A stretch of 64,000 nt of DNA from positions 21,041,642 to 21,105,641 of the forward strand of contig CM028383.1 of NCBI GenBank assembly GCA_013146195.2, read 5' to 3'. Made by a program: the position numbers and the translations under genes. Positions within the stretch are counted from its first letter, which is position 1. Every line of letters begins with the position of its first letter. Positions 1 through 12,618 of the stretch are shown piece after piece. This stretch comes from Codonopsis lanceolata (Eukaryota; Streptophyta; Magnoliopsida; Asterales; Campanulaceae). The notes under the pieces were generated by a model. The model did not search any database. It was not told the origin of the DNA and was given only the letters and a program-made list of their open reading frames with translations.

Positions 1-365
1 CGAGCTTCGATTTCCAGGGGAGGCTGGGAACATACATGGAGATTCTTCAACTCTAATTCGAAAAATTTGACAATAATTTGAGATTTGATTGGGGTTTATC
101 TGAGTTTTGTCGAATAATTTGATTCCCCCATAAATACCCATCCAACAAACCCACCAAAACCCATAATCTAAAAAATCAGAATCTGTTTCTTTGAATCTCA
201 AACCCCCATAAATTCCCCCCATCAAACAAACCCACCAAAAGCCAAATCTAAAGACGAAGAGGATGACTTAAACAACGATTCCTCCATAAATACAATCTGC
301 TCATTTGCACCATTTTCCCCCTCATCTGCGATATAAAAATCTAATTTTGTCTTAACCATCGTCGC
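1..365. other. Unassigned left flank
   Basis: No gene is supported here. The stretch has two imperfect copies of a motif near 124-168 and 207-250 (words such as CCCATAAAT and AAACCCACCAAAA). Read in reverse it looks like leader sequence of a gene running off the left edge, but no conserved protein could be recognised. It ends exactly where the outer LTR begins. Confidence 0.4.
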
Positions 366-1074
366 TGATGATGTAAAAATCAGTCTTGGGCCATCTAATT
401 GGATTGTAAGGATATCTAGGCTTGATTGAATGGATTGGATTGCTTCTATAACTTGTAAGAACATGAAATCACTTTAGTAGAAGTGTAAGGCTTGGCCTCA
501 CGAATCCCCGGCCTCTGGCATAAGAGTAAGAATCGTGTGAGTCAAAAAGTAATTTGACAGAGGTTTGAGGCTTTGGAAACCGTGTACCTTGTTTAGGGTT
601 TATGGAGGGGTATATATAGGCCCCAAATGTTATAACATCCTTGTAGGATTGGACTCCATAGTTACCCATTAGGGTTGGAGAGTGTCCCTCCATTATAGAC
701 ATGATAGGCGATTGGCCGCGTGATACACGGAGCAGATGTGGTAAGTATTGCACTTACATAAGGAAACCTTTGACTTGTTTTGAAGAGCAAGCCTATGGTG
801 TTTGCTGCTCGATGTTTACACAGGCGGGCATGGCCCTGCTTGGCTGACATGAAGATGTCTAAGATGACAAATATGATTTCCCAGGCGTGGCCCCATATCG
901 GACAGTCATGGCCCATGTTCGGCTAGGTTTAGACGAGATATAGTAATGATCTTTCCTCGGATATTGTGTTAGCTATGTCCGCTTGGTCCGCGGGTCCCAT
1001 GTTAACAAGCTCGTGACTGACACGTGATGCTCGCACATGCTTTGCTCATGATCGGATTTGGGCCGGGCACATCA
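366..1074 (-). repeat. 3' LTR of outer element
   Basis: 709 bp, starting TGATGATG and ending ACATCA on the plus strand. It aligns almost continuously with 19173-20580 once the inserted 699-bp element in the other copy is removed. It contains the palindromic word GGGCATGGCCC at 826-836. Confidence 0.8.
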
Positions 1075-1093
1075 GTGGCCCCTTGCTTTTTGT
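1075..1093 (-). promoter_or_regulatory. Polypurine tract of outer element
   Basis: Directly inside the left LTR. On the reverse strand it reads as a purine-rich run containing AAAAAGCAAGGGG, which fits a plus-strand priming site and fixes the element's orientation. Confidence 0.6.
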
Positions 1094-1380
1094 GTAGTAA
1101 GTATTGATGCTCAGAACAAGGAGTGTTCATGTCCGGATGAACTAGGTTGATGGTCGCATCTGGCTCTAACACTTGCACAATTTTTGAATTGACTGTGGTA
1201 TTGACTGGAAGGCATGATGGTGGAAGGTTCTGGAACGTTGGAAGGCAGATAGCTGTTTGGTGAGAGTACCCAAAGCATGTAGGCGAGAAAGCGCGTGAGC
1301 CGTCGCTTAGTGGAGTGAGTTGATAGAGGCGTGGTTCACGAAACGACGCATTAAATGCTCATGTATTGCCTTGATGTCAC
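1094..1380. other. Outer element internal sequence up to nested insertion
   Basis: Non-coding internal sequence between the outer polypurine tract and the nested Athila-type element. Its last five bases, GTCAC (1376-1380), are repeated at 13844-13848 on the far side of the nested element, so 1380 and 13849 were once joined apart from the duplication. Confidence 0.6.
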
Positions 1381-2231
1381 TGATGTCTTATTTTTTTAAC
1401 CTCGCAAGTGTAAGAATCAATTGAAATATAGTGTACGAAAAGCAAGGGTCGAACCACAGAGACAAGAGGTATCAAGAGCAAGTAAACATGTAACAATTAA
1501 ACTAAGTGGGGTTTTTGTTTATTTATCTAAATTATTCTACTAGAAAGCAGGTAATCTAATTCACAGTTTAAAGCAGCAAACACAGTTACGAAGATCTTAT
1601 TATAGAGGAGAATCTAGGAATGTGGATTCACTTGTATCTACTCTAATGCTCTTTTGCCTAATGTATCAATCAATTTAATCTTGGGTTCGTTCACAAAAGA
1701 TTGGTATAGGTCGCCAAATTATAATTCATTCTACATCCTAAATAAATCATCCGAATCTATACCCTTAAAAACAAGAACATATGAATTTCTGTCTGTCACT
1801 TAAAAACATATATATGAACCTAACCCTAACTTATCACTCTCGTGCATCGATAGGTTTAATTTATCACAATGGTGAGCTAGTGTACGACATATGCATATGG
1901 TCGTGCAGTTATCTGCACCTCTTGGTCCTTATTACTGCGACACCATTCATTAGAAAAAAGCCAAATAGTAAAGAGATTGATAAACACTGTGATCAACAAG
2001 ATTTAATTGAATAAAAATATATAACAGAGCAAAAAATTCGATACAAGTTACCTCCAATTCCTAGATTATGGAGTGGTTAATTCATCCTTGATGATGAACA
2101 GATCATTGGAATGAAAGAATACATGAACGATCTTCTAAACTATGATTACAAACACTAAAAACTAAGTAAAATTCTGTCCTCGGCTTGTGGCTACATGACT
2201 TGTATTTATACTAATGTGTATAGGGTAAGAG
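1381..2231 (-). repeat. Partial 3' LTR of Athila-type element
   Basis: 851 bp closely matching 12642-13474. The match breaks off at GGGTAAGAG, where a hAT-like sequence begins. The remaining ~370 bp of the LTR (counterpart 13475-13843, the U3 end) was not found on this side. Confidence 0.8.
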
Positions 2232-3346
2232 TAGGGGTGGGCAAACAGATTCAAGTTTTTGGGTCCCAAATTGACCCGATCGGGTCAGGTTTTTTGGTTA
2301 TCGTTTTACCCGAACCCGGTTCGGTAAAAACGGGTCGGTTTGCGGGTTTTGATGCGATGCCGAAATACCCGATCGGGTACCTGATTTTCAAATGCCTTTT
2401 TTTATTGTTATTTCTATTTTTTTATTGCATAATTACATTAAACCAACCAATCAACCAATTGTGAGTTGTGACTTAAGTGAAGTGACTTAACTTAAGTCTT
2501 TATCTCTTGACTCTTTGTACAGATTTATAAAAAAAAAACTGACACAAAAACACCAACAATTACACAAATACACAATTGATACATAATCTAATACTCAAAC
2601 CAATTGATACTTCAAGTTCAAGAGTTCAAGTCTTCAATTGATTTCGCCGTCGTCGACTCGTCGTGGTAGATCTAAAGTCGCCGTCAGCGTGAGAGAGACT
2701 GAGACAGTGAGGCGGACCAAAGTGACAGACTGAGAGAGACGACTGTGGTGGTGTACTGGTGTTGTTGTGTTGTGCTACGGCAGTCGGCTGGTGTCGTGAC
2801 TCGTGACTCGTGAGTCGACAGAGGTGTGAGCGTGCGCGTGACACGAGTGACTTCTCTTGCTTGTTGCCCACTTGCCCTTGGCGTCTTGGCGAATGGCGAA
2901 AAATTGGCGAAGCTTCAAGCTCTGTAAGAGAGACAGAGAGAGATAAGAGATCGATTGAGAATAAGAAATCTAAAATGTTTTTAGGGTTTTTGGGGGGAGA
3001 GGAAAGTGGAGAAGAGAAAGACTAAGAGATAACTGACTCACAGAGAGAGAAAAGATTAGAAGACCTCAAGACGAATTAGGGATTTAGTCATTTAGGGGGT
3101 GGCTGGTGCTAACTGCTAAGGCCCAAACCAACCAATTAGGGATTTAGGGATTTTTTTCAATTAAAAAATTTTGTGGTTTTAAACAAAACGGGTAATCCGA
3201 ACCCGATATTGCGGTTACCCGATTATTTCAGGTACCCGAACTACGGTTACCCGATTATTTCGGAGCGGGTTCAGGTAATGAAATATGCTACCCGTTTTTT
3301 CGGGTACCCGATCCGAAAACCCGACCCGTTTTTTCGGAGGGTGACA
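2232..3346. mobile_element. hAT-like element remnant
   Basis: Begins TAGGGGTGGGCAAAC, a typical plant hAT-type end, followed by runs rich in ACCCGA/TCGGGT. The far side (3185-3335) carries the same words in the opposite sense, giving ends that are inverted to each other. The terminal bases at the right are not a clean match and no 8-bp duplication was seen, so the right border is approximate. The middle (2640-3060) is unrecognised GC-richer sequence. Confidence 0.5.
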
Positions 3347-5640
3347 CTATTTACACTCCTCTATAAACCTACAAACTCAATGAGACTCTTACGAAAGACT
3401 CAACTATGCAGATAAATACAAAAACTATTAAATACAAAAGCAGATAATTAAAATTACTCTAAAAATAATAAATACAAATAAAATCTTTTTGGGTTCATTC
3501 TCAAGTCACGATAGCATGGAATATTCATTTTTTCCTCAGGGAGATGCTTACCACATGTGTGCAGACTCATCCACAAATCATAATGACTTACACTTAAACC
3601 TGCGACTTGTGCCAACATCTTCGTGTGTGTGTGCTAACCAGTCATGAAAGATTTCTTAAATTAAATAGTTTTATTGAGCTAAGCACAACATTCATCTTAA
3701 AAATCAGGATTTTCAATAAAAACATATGCAACACAGGGTATGTAATCTACCATCTGAACCCGGTCTATCACAAAAAGAGAGAACACAGTGGATTTCAAAT
3801 ACTTATACATCCATCTCATGCACTTCCTATGTATGACATACAATGCTTTCATATCTCAGTTACTTGCAATAGCTAAGATTATGCTAACACAGTGAGCGTG
3901 CGAATAGAATGAATATATGAAGTGGGGATCAATTTACATGTATTACAGTCGAATCAACCAACACAAGTAACTGACAAAAATATCAATATGACTTTATTAA
4001 GCTTGTAATGTAAGGTCTTGGTGTTGGGAGATACGATGGAAAGGGAATAGAATACAAAGTGAGAGAGCAAGACTACCCTTTTCCCCATTTGCTTCTAAAC
4101 ATGTAGAAGTATTTCCCATTAGGCTAGGACTTGCAAAGATCACAAGTGGAGATTCTCCCTCAAACTTGTTTTATTCAATACATTTTGCTAAAAATAACTA
4201 GTGATCCTTTCTTCAGATGAATTTTTCCTACAAATCTATATCTTGAAAGTTATGCTTTCATTTGAATCCTTTTGCACTTTTCTTCTTCCTATTTTCATAT
4301 TCGTCGAACCAATATTTTTTTTTCCTTTTCTTTTCCATCACTTTTTTTTAAATTACGACGAGGAAGAAGAAGTCTTGAAAAAATCATCTAATTGATAATG
4401 GTCCCTTAAAATCAATTCTCCACCCACATCATACTCTTTCAAAAGGTAGACTAAAGTGTATAAGCTTTTGGGGTTAAGTTAATGTGGATTAAAGAAATGA
4501 AATCGAATGGGGGTGTTGTATGCTTAGCATACACCATTCTTTAATTCAGCTCAAAAGGGACACTCGGGATATTTTTAGTAAGGTCGGAAAATATTTAGGC
4601 TCAAACGATCCAAATATGGCCTAAATCATATCCTAGTGCCAAAATTACTCATGCCAGTTTTTAAGAAAGTAAACACACATAAAACATCACATCTATTATG
4701 AAAGCTGTGGAATTGAAGATTTAACATTATTGGATTTCACATAAGCATTCGCTAGAAAAGTGGTAGGGACAATCAAGACTAACATGCAGTTACGGTTCAA
4801 AAGTGTGCTTGAGATATATTAGCAAGAAAAATCCAAAAGATTTAACTATCATGCAATTGACCCTAAGTTACAATTCAATGCAACAATCATGTCGGGATAG
4901 CTATTCATCATATTCTTGTGCATCAAACTATTTTTTTAGAATGAAATGTGCACTATAAACTTGGTAAAAATATTCAAATTAGTTCATAATCATGACTGGG
5001 AAAAGTGCACAAAGATTTAGAGAATATCCAGAAATATGCAGAATCGGGTGAATTCCAGAATGATCTATGGAAAAGTTATGTGGTTCATTGCACTAAATCA
5101 TCATCGACTAAAGTGACCACACCAGGACTCGAGGATGAAAATTTTGAATTTTTATAAAAATTGGAGAAAGTTGATGACCCAATTGATGATGGGTTCCCGA
5201 AAGAACAAAATATTAGTGTATTCTGGTCAAAGCAACATCTCCGAAAATAAATAAAAATAAAAAGCAAGAAAATAGAAAGAGGAGAAGAGACGATAGAGGG
5301 GCAAAAAATGTCTCGAACCCTAAAAATTATAACACAACTGCACCCCTTTTTAGGCTGGGTCATGCAAAGACCCTGGACTTAGAATTCCCCCCCCCCAAAC
5401 TTAAATTTTATTTTGTCCTCAAAATTGAGGTTTATCCTATAAGGGTATTGATGGAGGAGAAATATCAGAAAGATATAGTTGATTCGCCTAACAAAAGAGG
5501 AAGAAACTTGTGCTTCGACTCATGGTGAGTCGGGATGAAATAACGAAGGAGGAAGGAACTTGGGGATAGTACCATGTGGGTATCCGTGGAACACGAACAC
5601 ATTCCTTGCCACCCGGTTTACCCAACCAAATAAATCAGAC
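3347..5640. other. Athila-type 3' non-coding region
   Basis: About 2.3 kb with no supportable coding sequence between the hAT-like remnant and the 3' ORF region. A cytosine run near 5388-5397, purine-rich when read in the element's direction (AAGTTTGGGG), resembles a polypurine tract; a similar word lies near 7350. The rest is A/T-rich and unremarkable. Confidence 0.45.
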
Positions 5641-5674
5641 TGGTCAGCACGCATTTGCGCCAACTGCTGATGAA

Positions 5675-6552
5675 TTATCTGTTGTTCCAACGCGAGCTCC
5701 TCCTACCTATTGGAGATGGCCTCCAAAGGATCCACCTCCTCCTCAATATTAGCCTCCTCTTGAGGCTCCTCATGTGGTCCCCTCTCATGTGGCTGATGCG
5801 GGTGATCAAAAGGAAGCGATTCAGTAATGTTGGGTACTTCCTGAACTCTCTTAGAATCTGGAGTCCAGACGAATCCAACCCCTTCACACAATCCTGTGAT
5901 CAAACTCGAAAAAATGAATCCCGAGTTCGTCCTAAAGCGTGCACCGTGTAGATCAAAACGGCCTTAGGGCACAACACCGTGTGCTGTTGACTGGATGGCA
6001 TAAGGCGTGCACAGATAAATTTAAACACGACCTTGGCCGTGTTCGTCAAGTGGGACTCGTCCATGGTGCGGGGGCCGAACAATGGACCTTGATGATAGGT
6101 CCAAGCCGTGTCAGAAGTTGCGATCATCGCATTGACCTCCTGAAGAGAGATGAGACAGGCAAGATGAACACTGTTGTGGTCAGTGGCCTCCTCGAAATTT
6201 GGGGTGCCAAAATAATGGTTAATGCTAAAGGGCAAAAAGTTGACATCCTTATTTCATACATTATTGGTATTGGATACCACACCAGTTGGGGAGACACGTC
6301 CGTTGGCGTAAAATTCACGGACAATGGCCACGCCCGGAGTCGCACAAAGAGCTACCCATCTTCGCTGGGTGAAATAGGCAGGAAGGTCGAAGTCCTTAAC
6401 CTTAAATCCCCTTTCAGGGATTATGCTTTTGAAAAGCTTCCTAGTGTAGCTCTCCGACGCCTCGAAGAGGAGACGAACCTAAATGCATCATAATCTTGCT
6501 CCTCTTAGGAGCGAGAAGTAGAAGGTTCGGTGTTCCTACGTTTTGGGGCCAT
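5675..6552 (-). pseudogene. Broken Athila extra ORF (env-region plant transposon protein)
   Basis: Lies between integrase and 3' LTR, where Athila elements keep their extra, sometimes called envelope-like, ORF. The reverse strand starts at an ATG at 6550-6552 (MAPKRRN...), hits an in-frame stop after about 15 codons, changes frame near 6460, stops again near 6265, and continues from about 6235 to 5900 in another open segment (NHYFGTPNFEEATDHNSVHL). Stretches such as IVREFYANGRVS look like the putative plant transposon protein domain found at this place in Athila-like elements. It cannot make a full protein. No transmembrane or envelope function is claimed. Confidence 0.55.
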
Positions 6553-6984
6553 GGGGGACACTAATTATATACTCTCAAAAAATCAGAAAATCCAACAAGG
6601 CGTGATAAGCATGCACATATATAATTTAATCTTTGCATCTATCACCCTAGCATGCAAAATTTTGACAAATCAAAGTTTACAGAAGAATAGAGGATAGAAA
6701 ATACGTGGATTGTGCGATGATTTTCACGATATTGGTTTGGCGGAACAGTTCACGTCGGCAATAATGGCGGGTCGGCAGTCTTTCAAAGCTTCCAATAGAG
6801 TGAATGGAGAAGTGGGGATGATGAGACTGGAGACGATTGAAGAGCAGCAACCACCCTTGCTTATCCTAGCCGAAGTTTGAACTAATATCGCCAGAGTTTT
6901 TTAGAGAGAAATATATGAAGCAGTCGAAGAATTTGTTGATTTAAAGTTTCAGTGAACTGTTTGGGAACTGCCGTGTTTTGCTTA

Positions 6985-7190
6985 TAAAGAGGGCCTTGCC
7001 GCCGTAAGGCGTGTATACCTTTCGTCCGCAAGGGTCACAGTTTTTGTGCACTGACGCTGATGTAGGGCTTGCTGGAGCAAGGACTGAGGGCTTGCAGCTG
7101 CAAGGGTTCCGGACCGTTCAAAATTAATGAAGCCTTGCAGGGGCAAGGTGTTGAGACCTTGCATCCGCAAGGGAGAAACTGTGCCTCTTG
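6985..7190. repeat. Cluster of CCTTGC/GCAAGG palindromes
   Basis: Several short imperfect palindromes of the form CTTGC-N3/4-GCAAG occur within 200 bp (for example CTTGCAGCTGCAAGG, CCTTGCAGGGGCAAGG, CCTTGCATCCGCAAGG). Related words recur in the 5' LTR at about 13520-13640. Confidence 0.6.
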
Positions 7191-7702
7191 GGAGGCTGTT
7201 ACACATTTTTGCACTGTCTTTGTTTTCGTCCTTCCGTTACGTTCCGTTAGAGTCGTTTTCTTTCTTGTACTCTAAAAATTCTACAAAACAAAACAAAACA
7301 AAACAAAAATATTAAATGACATGTAAATACAACACTATGATGCTTTTCACCCCCAAACTTGAATTATCCGATAACTGGAAAACATTAAATGCTCATAATC
7401 AAATAAGATGGAGAAAACATATTTAAATTACACTATGAAAGTATTTAAAATTTATCAAAGTGGGTTGCCTCCCACCTAGCGCTCTTGTTTAACGTCTTTG
7501 GCTCGACCTAACTGCAAACCTATTCTCTTGGGGGTTCGGTGTCAGAGAGACGAATAACTTCAATTGTTTTCTCAACTGACATGGGTTCAAAATAAGGTTT
7601 GAGTCGGTGACCATTCACTTTAAAGATTTCATTGGTCTTTGGGTTCCTTAAGTCAACTTATCCATGTGGATAAATTTGTACTATTATAAAAGGACCAGAC
7701 CA
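7191..7702. other. Spacer after integrase
   Basis: No gene seen. It holds an (ACAAA)n-like run at about 7284-7308 and a CACCCCCAAACTTGAA word near 7350 that reads purine-rich in the element's direction. The region corresponds to the integrase C-terminal side and spacer of the Athila-type element. Confidence 0.4.
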
Positions 7703-8506
7703 TTATGATTTTAACTTTCCTGAGAATAATCTTAGTCTATAATTAAAAAGAAGAACTTTTAAACCTAGACGTAACATCTTTTTGGGGATTCCTATATCAT
7801 GACATCTTTTGGTCTTTTCTTTATATGTTTTAGCATTCTCATACGAATTAAGCCTATGTTCTTCTAACTCGTTTAGCTGAAACAGACGTTCCTCTCCTGC
7901 CAAAGCTAAGTCAAAATTAAGAGTTTTAATGGCCCAAAAGGCTTTATGTTCGATTTCCACTGGAAGATGGCATGCTTTGTCATACACAATCCTATAAGGA
8001 CTCATTCCTATCGAGTTCTTATATGCAGTTCTGTATGCACAAGGAGTATTTTTGAGTTTTTGTTCCTAATCTTTTCTATTTGGTCTCACAGTCTTTTCCA
8101 GGACTGCTTTGATTTGTCTATTATTGACTTCTACTTGACCAGAAGTTTGAGGAAGATATGGAGTGGCCAATTTATGAGTCACACCATGTTTCATAAGGCA
8201 TGTATTCATCAAGCGATTGGTGAAGTGCGTTCCTTGATCACTAATTATCGCCTTCGGTATTCCATACCGACTAAATATTTGATCATCAAAAAACTTGACA
8301 ACCGTTTTACCATCGTTATTTCGGGTAGCAATGGATTCTATCCATTTTGACACATAGTCCACTACAACTAAAATATATTCGTAACCATTTGAAACTGGAA
8401 AATGACCCATAAAGTCAATACCCCACACATCAAAAATTTCAATTACCAGATTATAATGCAAGGGCATCTCATTCCTTTTATTGATTCCATCAGATCTTTG
8501 ACACTT

Positions 8507-8903
8507 TTTTTTTTAAAGGTTGGAGGGGTCATAGACCGTACCCCAACCCTTACTTTTTTTTTTAATGCCTTGAAAGGCTACAATTATATATATATATATA
8601 TGATGCCTTTGGTGTGGCTCGAACAAATGGTGCCTCTGGTGAGGCTTCGAACACCCGACCTCTCGGTTGAGAATAGTTAAGTTCGGGGTGCCTCGGTGGG
8701 GCTTTAATACTCAACCTCTAGTTAAGATAAGTGAGTAGCTAAATGGGGCCTTTGGATAAGGCTTTAACAACAACGATGCCTCGAAGATGCTTGAACACCT
8801 GAGCCCCTCTCGAGAGTTGTAAAGTCCGGGGTGTCTCTAGTGAGACTTCAGCCTCGGATCTGAGAGAAGTGGCGTGCAGGTTGAGCTAGAGCTCGTTGGT
8901 AGC
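8507..8903 (-). mobile_element. SINE-like retroposon inserted in integrase
   Basis: 397 bp flanked by an exact 12-bp direct repeat TCTTTGACACTT (8495-8506 and 8904-8915). It interrupts integrase between the zinc region and the catalytic core. A T-run at the left border is an A-tail on the reverse strand. Inside are several variants of a GCCTCNGGTGAGGC-TTCGAAC unit and a short TA run (8585-8602). Length and tail fit a plant SINE, but the tRNA-like head is weak. Confidence 0.65.
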
Positions 8904-9398
8904 TCTTTGACACTTATCACATGTTTTACAACATATTTCAACATCTCTAAAAATAGTAGGCCAGTATAAACCAGATTGTAAAATTTTTCTAGCAGTTTTA
9001 CTACTACTAAAATGTCCACCACAAGAGTATTCATGACAAAATGTCAAAATATTTTCTTGTTCTTGATCCGGAATACATCTTCTAATTAAAGAGTCTGAAC
9101 ATTTTGAATAAATAAGGATCTTCCCAAAAATAATTTTTAGCATCTACCAAGAATTTCTTTCTTTGATGATAGTCAAAATCAGGATTTATGATATTTGCTA
9201 CATGAAAATTCACAAAATCAGCATACCATGGTTCATGATCTTTAATTGCTAAAAGTTGTTCGTCAGGGAAGTCTTCATTCATGGGTATTTTATTGTCAAG
9301 AAGTTGGCGTGCAAGTAAATGTAAAAATTCTAATCTAGACAAATGATCAGCAACGACATTTTTTGTCCTTTTTTTTTTATCTTTAATTGTAATGTCAA

Positions 9399-9498
9399 NN
9401 NNNNNNNNNNNNNNNNNNNNNNNNNNNNNNNNNNNNNNNNNNNNNNNNNNNNNNNNNNNNNNNNNNNNNNNNNNNNNNNNNNNNNNNNNNNNNNNNNN
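9399..9498. other. Assembly gap (100 N)
   Basis: Exactly 100 unknown bases. The gap falls between the N-terminal part of reverse transcriptase and the end of RNase H, so a large part of RT is missing from view; the true size is unknown because a round 100 is a customary placeholder. Confidence 0.98.
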
Positions 9499-11325
9499 TC
9501 TCGTAAGAACTAACTCTCCTTCTCATTTTTCACAACTGTAATTCCCGATTTCTTAGGAACTACTTGAACTGGACTTACCCATTTACTATCAGATATTGGG
9601 TAAAATATACTCGCATCAAGAAGCTTAAGTACTTCTTTTGTAACTGCTTCTTCCATATATGGGTTAAGTCTTCTTTGTCGTTCTCTAGAAGGGTTGGTAC
9701 CTTCTTCCAAGTGAATTTTATGCATACACATAGCGGGACTAGTACCTTTTAAATCTGCTAAGGACGATCCTATGGCTTCTCTATGTGTCCATAAAACTTT
9801 TAACAAACTTGTTTCTTGATCTTTCGTTAAATCAGTAGCAATTATAACGTGTAAAGTTTTACCTTCCCCGAGGAATGCGTATTTCAAGTGGGATGGTAAA
9901 GACTTTAAATCTAATTCTGGAGGAGATTCAATAGACGGGGTGAACTTATGAACTTAAAGTTCATCTTTTTCAGTTTGATCGTCCTTAGGAGCTTCAGGTT
10001 CCTCTTTTCCGATTTGAGAATCTTTTGAAGTTTTAATTTCAACCTTAGGAACTTTGAGTTCCTTCTTTTCCAATTTAGCATCCTCCGCAAGGATCTCATT
10101 TTCTAATTCCTCAATATCGAATATCAAATCAGGGAAATCTCTTTGATTAGAATCTCTTCCTACCATTTCAAGTTCTAACTCGTCTTTCTTTAAATCTGAT
10201 TCAAAGTTTTGGGCTGTAAGATTTTCTATTTCATCGATTGAAAAGCAAGCGTTCATGTCGCTAGCTCTGTTCAATGCATCAAAAAGTGAAATCTCTACAG
10301 TCTCTCCCATAACTGACATTGACAGCTTACCATTCCTTACATTAATCATTGTGTTGGTCGTGGCCATAAAAGGTCTTCCTAACAGAATATAAAGTTCATT
10401 ATTTATGCATATTTTCCTTTCTATCTCTAGAACCACAAAGTCAACCGGTATGATCAACTTATCTACTATAACTAATATATCCTCTACTATTCCTAAGGGA
10501 TGTTTGACCGAACGGTCAGCTAACTATAAGGACATAGTAGTAGGTTTTAATTCTCCCAATCCTAATTGTTTGTAGACAGCGAACGACATTAAATTAATAC
10601 TTGCACCTAAATCAAACATTGCTTTCATCTTTTTTGAATTGCCCAAAGAAACTTGGATATTGAAACTACCTGGATATTTTCATTTAGGGGGGAGTTCATG
10701 TTGTAATATTGCACTTACGTTTTCATAAACAATTATTTTCTCGTTCTTTTCAAAGTTGTGTTTCCTAGAGTGGAGATCTTTGAAAAACTTAGCATATGAT
10801 GGAATATTTTTAATAACGTTGAGCAAAAGAAGATTTATATTCACTTTAGACAACATATTATAAATTTTCGTAAATTGTTTATCTATTTTGTTTTTCATTA
10901 ATCTACCATGAAATGGAATTGGTGGAACATATGGTGGCAGTGAAACATATGGTTCCTCAAGAGGTTCTGCCTCTTGTTTTTTTTTCTTTTTCTTGAGTTT
11001 CTTTGTCTACATCATTTTCTTTATCATTAATTTGAATTTCTTCACCAGAATTACTTGCATTATTAGGAACATCAGTAGAATGAGTAGGATCACTTACCTC
11101 CTCTTCAATGACTTTTCCACTACGCAGAGTTGTGATGGATTTTGCTAGCTCAGTTTGATTAGGGAATTTCCCTTCTTCTCTACCTCTCATGATTTGAGCA
11201 AGGTCATTTGACAATTTTTCCATAGATATCACCATTTGCATGTTGAAAGCAGTCTGCTTATCTTCAAAATCGTTATTTTTCGCTTCTTCAATTTGAAATT
11301 GTCCTTGTTTAGGGAACTGTTGAGG

Positions 11326-12496
11326 CTACAAAGGTTTATTTCCTCCCCATGAGAAATTGGGATGATTTCTCCAACCTGGATTGTACGTGTTGGAATAAGG
11401 ATCATTCCTTTGTCTTGGAGGATATGCATTCATAACATTTGCCTGTTCAGAAAACATAGAACTAGATGGACAAAAATTAGTAGCATAATTATTTAGTCCA
11501 CAAATAACACACATTTCTTGAATTGGAGACTTATTTTGTAGGGCTTCAATTTGTGCTTGCATCTGCTCAAATCTAGCTTCATAATTCGAATTATCTTGAA
11601 TATGATACAAACCTCTATTTTTACCTCTAGTGCTTTTCTGTTGAGAATTGACACATAACATTTCAAACAAATCTTCTAATTCAACTGGTGTCATTCCTCT
11701 AACGGAACCACCGGCTGCACTATCAACCATAGTTTAAAGAGCAGGAGGAAGTGCATGGTAAAATTGAGTCACTAAAACATCTTGAGACAGATGATGATGG
11801 GGACACATGATTTGTAAATTTTTAAATCTATCTCATGCTTCATGGAATATCTCTCCTGGTTCAGTTTGGAAAACAATAATTTGTTTTCTATAATCAGACA
11901 GAGATGTATGTTGATAAAATTTACCTACAACAAATCATATAATTGAGTCCATGTATAAACACTTCTCGGTGCCAAATTCATAAACCACCTTTTTGCTGCA
12001 TATTTTAATGCACATTGGAAATATCACATTTTTAATTGATCTTCCGCTAGACCTCCTAACGGAAAATTATCAGTCATAAAACTATATTCTTTCACAAAAG
12101 TAGTTGGGACTTCAGAAGGTATACCATAGAATGAAGGCAACATATTATAAAAATGGTCTTTAAGTTCAAAGTTTCTTGCAGCATCTGGTCATACTAAACA
12201 TGATGGTGTCGCATTCAGCATGGTACGACCATATAATCATTTATCGTTCTTTGATTTATTACCACTTCCATATTTCGAGCAACTGGTTCCTCCCTTCTTT
12301 GATTCATTGGGGGAACCGGATTTTCAGGAATTTGATTTTCCATTGGAGGATCAGCCAAAGGAGACTCTCTATCTAGTTGTTCTTGATTAACTGGTGGATT
12401 GTCAAAATTATCAGGATTTTCCTAATTTCTACCAAGATTATTTATGTTTTGATTTAGATCTGCCAACTTGAGATTTAAAGATCTACGACCGTGCAT
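11326..12496 (-). pseudogene. Athila-type gag remnant
   Basis: Reverse strand, starting at an ATG at 12494-12496 (MHGRRSLNLKLADLNQ). A TAG follows after about 24 codons, a TGA near 12220, and further breaks up to 11730, after which 134 codons are open. The body resembles the retrotransposon gag core (MTDNFPLGGLAEDQL, QCALKYAAKRWFMNLAP, ending YNPGWRNHPNFSWGG). The zinc knuckle reads CVICGLNNYATNFC: the C-x2-C-x4-H-x4-C spacing is kept but the histidine is replaced by tyrosine. Nucleic-acid packaging protein of the virus-like particle by family knowledge; non-functional here. Confidence 0.75.
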
Positions 12497-12618
12497 ACAA
12501 TGCAAAACTAAAACAAATAAATAACTAGATTAAAAATAAATTAAAAATCTTTTTGTAATTTTCTTTTATAAGAACTGAATTTAAACGTTACCAATAAACT
12601 AGCTAGAAACTAGCTTGT

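Larger units (their letters stand above)
7703..10680 (-). pseudogene. Athila-type pol remnant: protease, RT, RNase H, integrase
   Basis: Polyprotein of the nested element, read right to left. Protease (about 10680-10440) has FDLGASINLMS, the D-x-G-A-S active-site motif. RT N-terminal part (9887-9510) ends ...YPISDSKWVSPVQVVPKKSG before the N gap, so the catalytic YxDD part is not visible. Left of the gap the RNase H end KNVVADHLSRLE leads into the integrase zinc region (H-H-C-C; CCKTCDKCQRATN, about 9143-8916). The integrase core (8467-8066) keeps its D-D-E residues (GIDFMGHF, IISDQGTHF, QTSGQVEVN); the C-terminal part follows to 7703 after an in-frame stop. A SINE-like insertion separates zinc region and core. 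Stops, frameshifts, the gap and the insertion rule out a working product. Confidence 0.8.

Noticed and set aside
5675..6552. Envelope protein of an infectious retrovirus-like element
   Set aside because: Position fits the Athila extra ORF, but no signal peptide, fusion peptide or membrane anchor is visible and the frame is broken.
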